Part shown: positions 63,178 to 64,000 of the stretch, one piece after another | Position numbering within the stretch: position 1 is the first letter of the stretch | Layout: every line of letters begins with the position of its first letter | Assembly: GCF_000185145.2 (NCBI RefSeq) | Contig: NZ_GL833119.1 | Coordinates: 922,668 to 986,667, forward strand | Reading direction: 5' to 3' | Source: Hoylesella oralis ATCC 33269 | GTDB taxonomy: Bacteria; Bacteroidota; Bacteroidia; Bacteroidales; Bacteroidaceae | Length of the DNA stretch: 64,000 bases | The notes under the pieces: model-generated | The model's database searches: none | The model's input: the letters and a program-made list of their open reading frames with translations, nothing else | Told to the model about the DNA's origin: nothing | Position numbers and translations under genes: made by a program

Positions 63178-64000
63178 CTATAATCTTTCTATCTCATTGA
63201 AGTTGCTCCGGTGGGCGTTGGCGTGCTGTTTACCGAATTTATAACAAACGTTCAGCCTTATTTGTCTTGACTCCCCTTTGCCCCAGTTCCACAATTCGAA
63301 GCCGCTGAAACTGCTGTGATTGTCCCATCGGTTGGTATGGAACATGTCTGTTATGCCCATGCCGACCATGATACGTTTACCGAGGAACGATTTATTTAGA
63401 TACAAGTCGACGTATCCCAACGGCTTCATATATTCGTTGGATGCGCCTAAACGGTGAGACAGGTATGAGGCATTGAGTTCCATTTTGATATCAGAAGGTA
63501 GGTTGATAGCATTCTGTATGCCTGCTATTGCGGCCCAACTGTGAAGATTGGACTGCCTGAAACGGTCAAAAGATATATCGTTTTTTACATAATATCCGGT
63601 CAGGTTAAGGTTCATTTCCCACCAGTCGAACGGCCGTAGTCCTTGGTAAAACGACAGGGAGAGATGCTTTTGAGTACCGATATTCTTGGGAATCATTACT
63701 ATTTTACTTACCGACAGTGTGTCGGTGATCTGTGCTTTGTAATTTTTAAGGTAATTGAATGACAGGATAACAGCCGTCTTCTTGTAGGCGTAGTTTATCG
63801 ACAGATTATGACTCTTTTGTGGAGATAGGAACGGATTTCCTTTCCAATAAGAGAGTTCATCGAGCAGATATTCGAACGGATTTAGGTCTTGATAAGCCGG
63901 TCGGTCTATGCGCTTGCTGTAATTGAACGACAGACTACTGTTCTTATTCGGTTGCCAATTCACGGCTACAGAGGGGAACCAGTCGAAGTAGTTGTGCTTG
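63178..64000 (-). CDS. Outer-membrane beta-barrel protein, C-terminal part (5' truncated)
   Basis: The frame is open from the right edge of the window to a stop at 63178, so only the last ~273 residues are seen; the GTG at 63963 is internal. Repeated aromatic-rich amphipathic strands, the motif NYSKRIDRPAYQDLNPFEYLLD and the late segment GESRQIRLNVCYKFGK match the outer-membrane beta-barrel (OMP_b-brl_3) family. These are TonB-receptor-like proteins of Bacteroidota, often with an N-terminal regulatory-like domain. The substrate is unknown. Confidence 0.85.
   Translation of the reverse strand, partial: KHNYFDWFPSVAVNWQPNKNSSLSFNYSKRIDRPAYQDLNPFEYLLDELSYWKGNPFLSPQKSHNLSINYAYKKTAVILSFNYLKNYKAQITDTLSVSKIVMIPKNIGTQKHLSLSFYQGLRPFDWWEMNLNLTGYYVKNDISFDRFRQSNLHSWAAIAGIQNAINLPSDIKMELNASYLSHRLGASNEYMKPLGYVDLYLNKSFLGKRIMVGMGITDMFHTNRWDNHSSFSGFELWNWGKGESRQIRLNVCYKFGKQHANAHRSNFNEIERL

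Noticed and set aside
1..64000. Prophage, transposon or CRISPR content
   Set aside because: No transposase, integrase, terminal repeats, direct-repeat arrays or phage structural genes were seen.

Overview
The window is chromosomal DNA from a member of the Bacteroidota, most likely order Bacteroidales. The evidence is a SusC/SusD pair, exported lipoproteins with Bacteroidota-type lipoboxes, weak Shine-Dalgarno sequences, and promoters of the form TTTG-N19/20-TAnnTTTG. The ribosomal proteins are also of the Bacteroidales type. A genus cannot be fixed from the sequence alone; Prevotellaceae-like families are possible. No tRNA, rRNA, CRISPR array, transposase or prophage gene was seen.

Layout. 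(1) 1-2168: the 3' end of a FRAP/NPNL-box TonB-dependent receptor with a downstream polytopic membrane protein. (2) 2512-21242: one unbroken run of translation genes joining the str, S10, spc and alpha operons: rpsL-rpsG-fusA, then rpsJ to rpsN, rpsH to secY-map-infA-rpmJ, and rpsM-rpsK-rpsD-rpoA-rplQ. tuf is absent after fusA, and adk is absent between secY and map; adk lies at 57.3 kb beside hpt. (3) 21.5-31.1 kb: accessory and metabolic genes: a DUF4846-like lipoprotein, an exported flavodoxin lipoprotein, an aldo/keto reductase divergent from an AraC regulator, a glycine-zipper lipoprotein, a secreted EEP-fold hydrolase, an RlpA-like protein, GdhA, MetY and a small cysteine-rich exported protein. 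(4) 31.3-38.8 kb: a receiver/PEP-synthase-like fusion protein, a candidate ~60-nt RNA, a membrane-anchored MutS-like ATPase, an aquaporin and a FucP-like sugar permease. (5) 39.0-49.6 kb, minus strand: a SusC/SusD locus with an EEP-fold hydrolase, a lipoprotein of unknown function, an alkaline phosphatase, an MGH1/GH63-like glycoside hydrolase and a second phosphatase/phosphodiesterase. (6) 50.2-61.2 kb: class II aldolase, a secreted GH3, a DUF4831-like protein with the NAD(P)HX repair enzyme, then hpt-adk-obgE-pgeF-M23 peptidase. (7) 61.6-64.0 kb, minus strand: a small basic protein, a stand-alone AICAR transformylase and the 3' part of an outer-membrane beta-barrel protein.

How it fits together. 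The first third builds the ribosome, the Sec channel and the RNA polymerase alpha subunit. The rest is typical gut or oral Bacteroidales metabolism: outer-membrane capture of glycans, sugar uptake and glycolysis, ammonia assimilation, sulfur amino acid synthesis, and purine salvage and synthesis. The points most worth a second look are the ~50-residue lysine-rich insertion in L23 beside the trigger-factor/SRP docking site, a promoter and terminator pair bounding a ~60-nt transcript at 34.4 kb, the phosphatase-rich SusCD locus, the two-receiver/PEP-synthase fusion lacking a phosphohistidine domain, and two genes whose start codons coincide with their predicted transcription starts.
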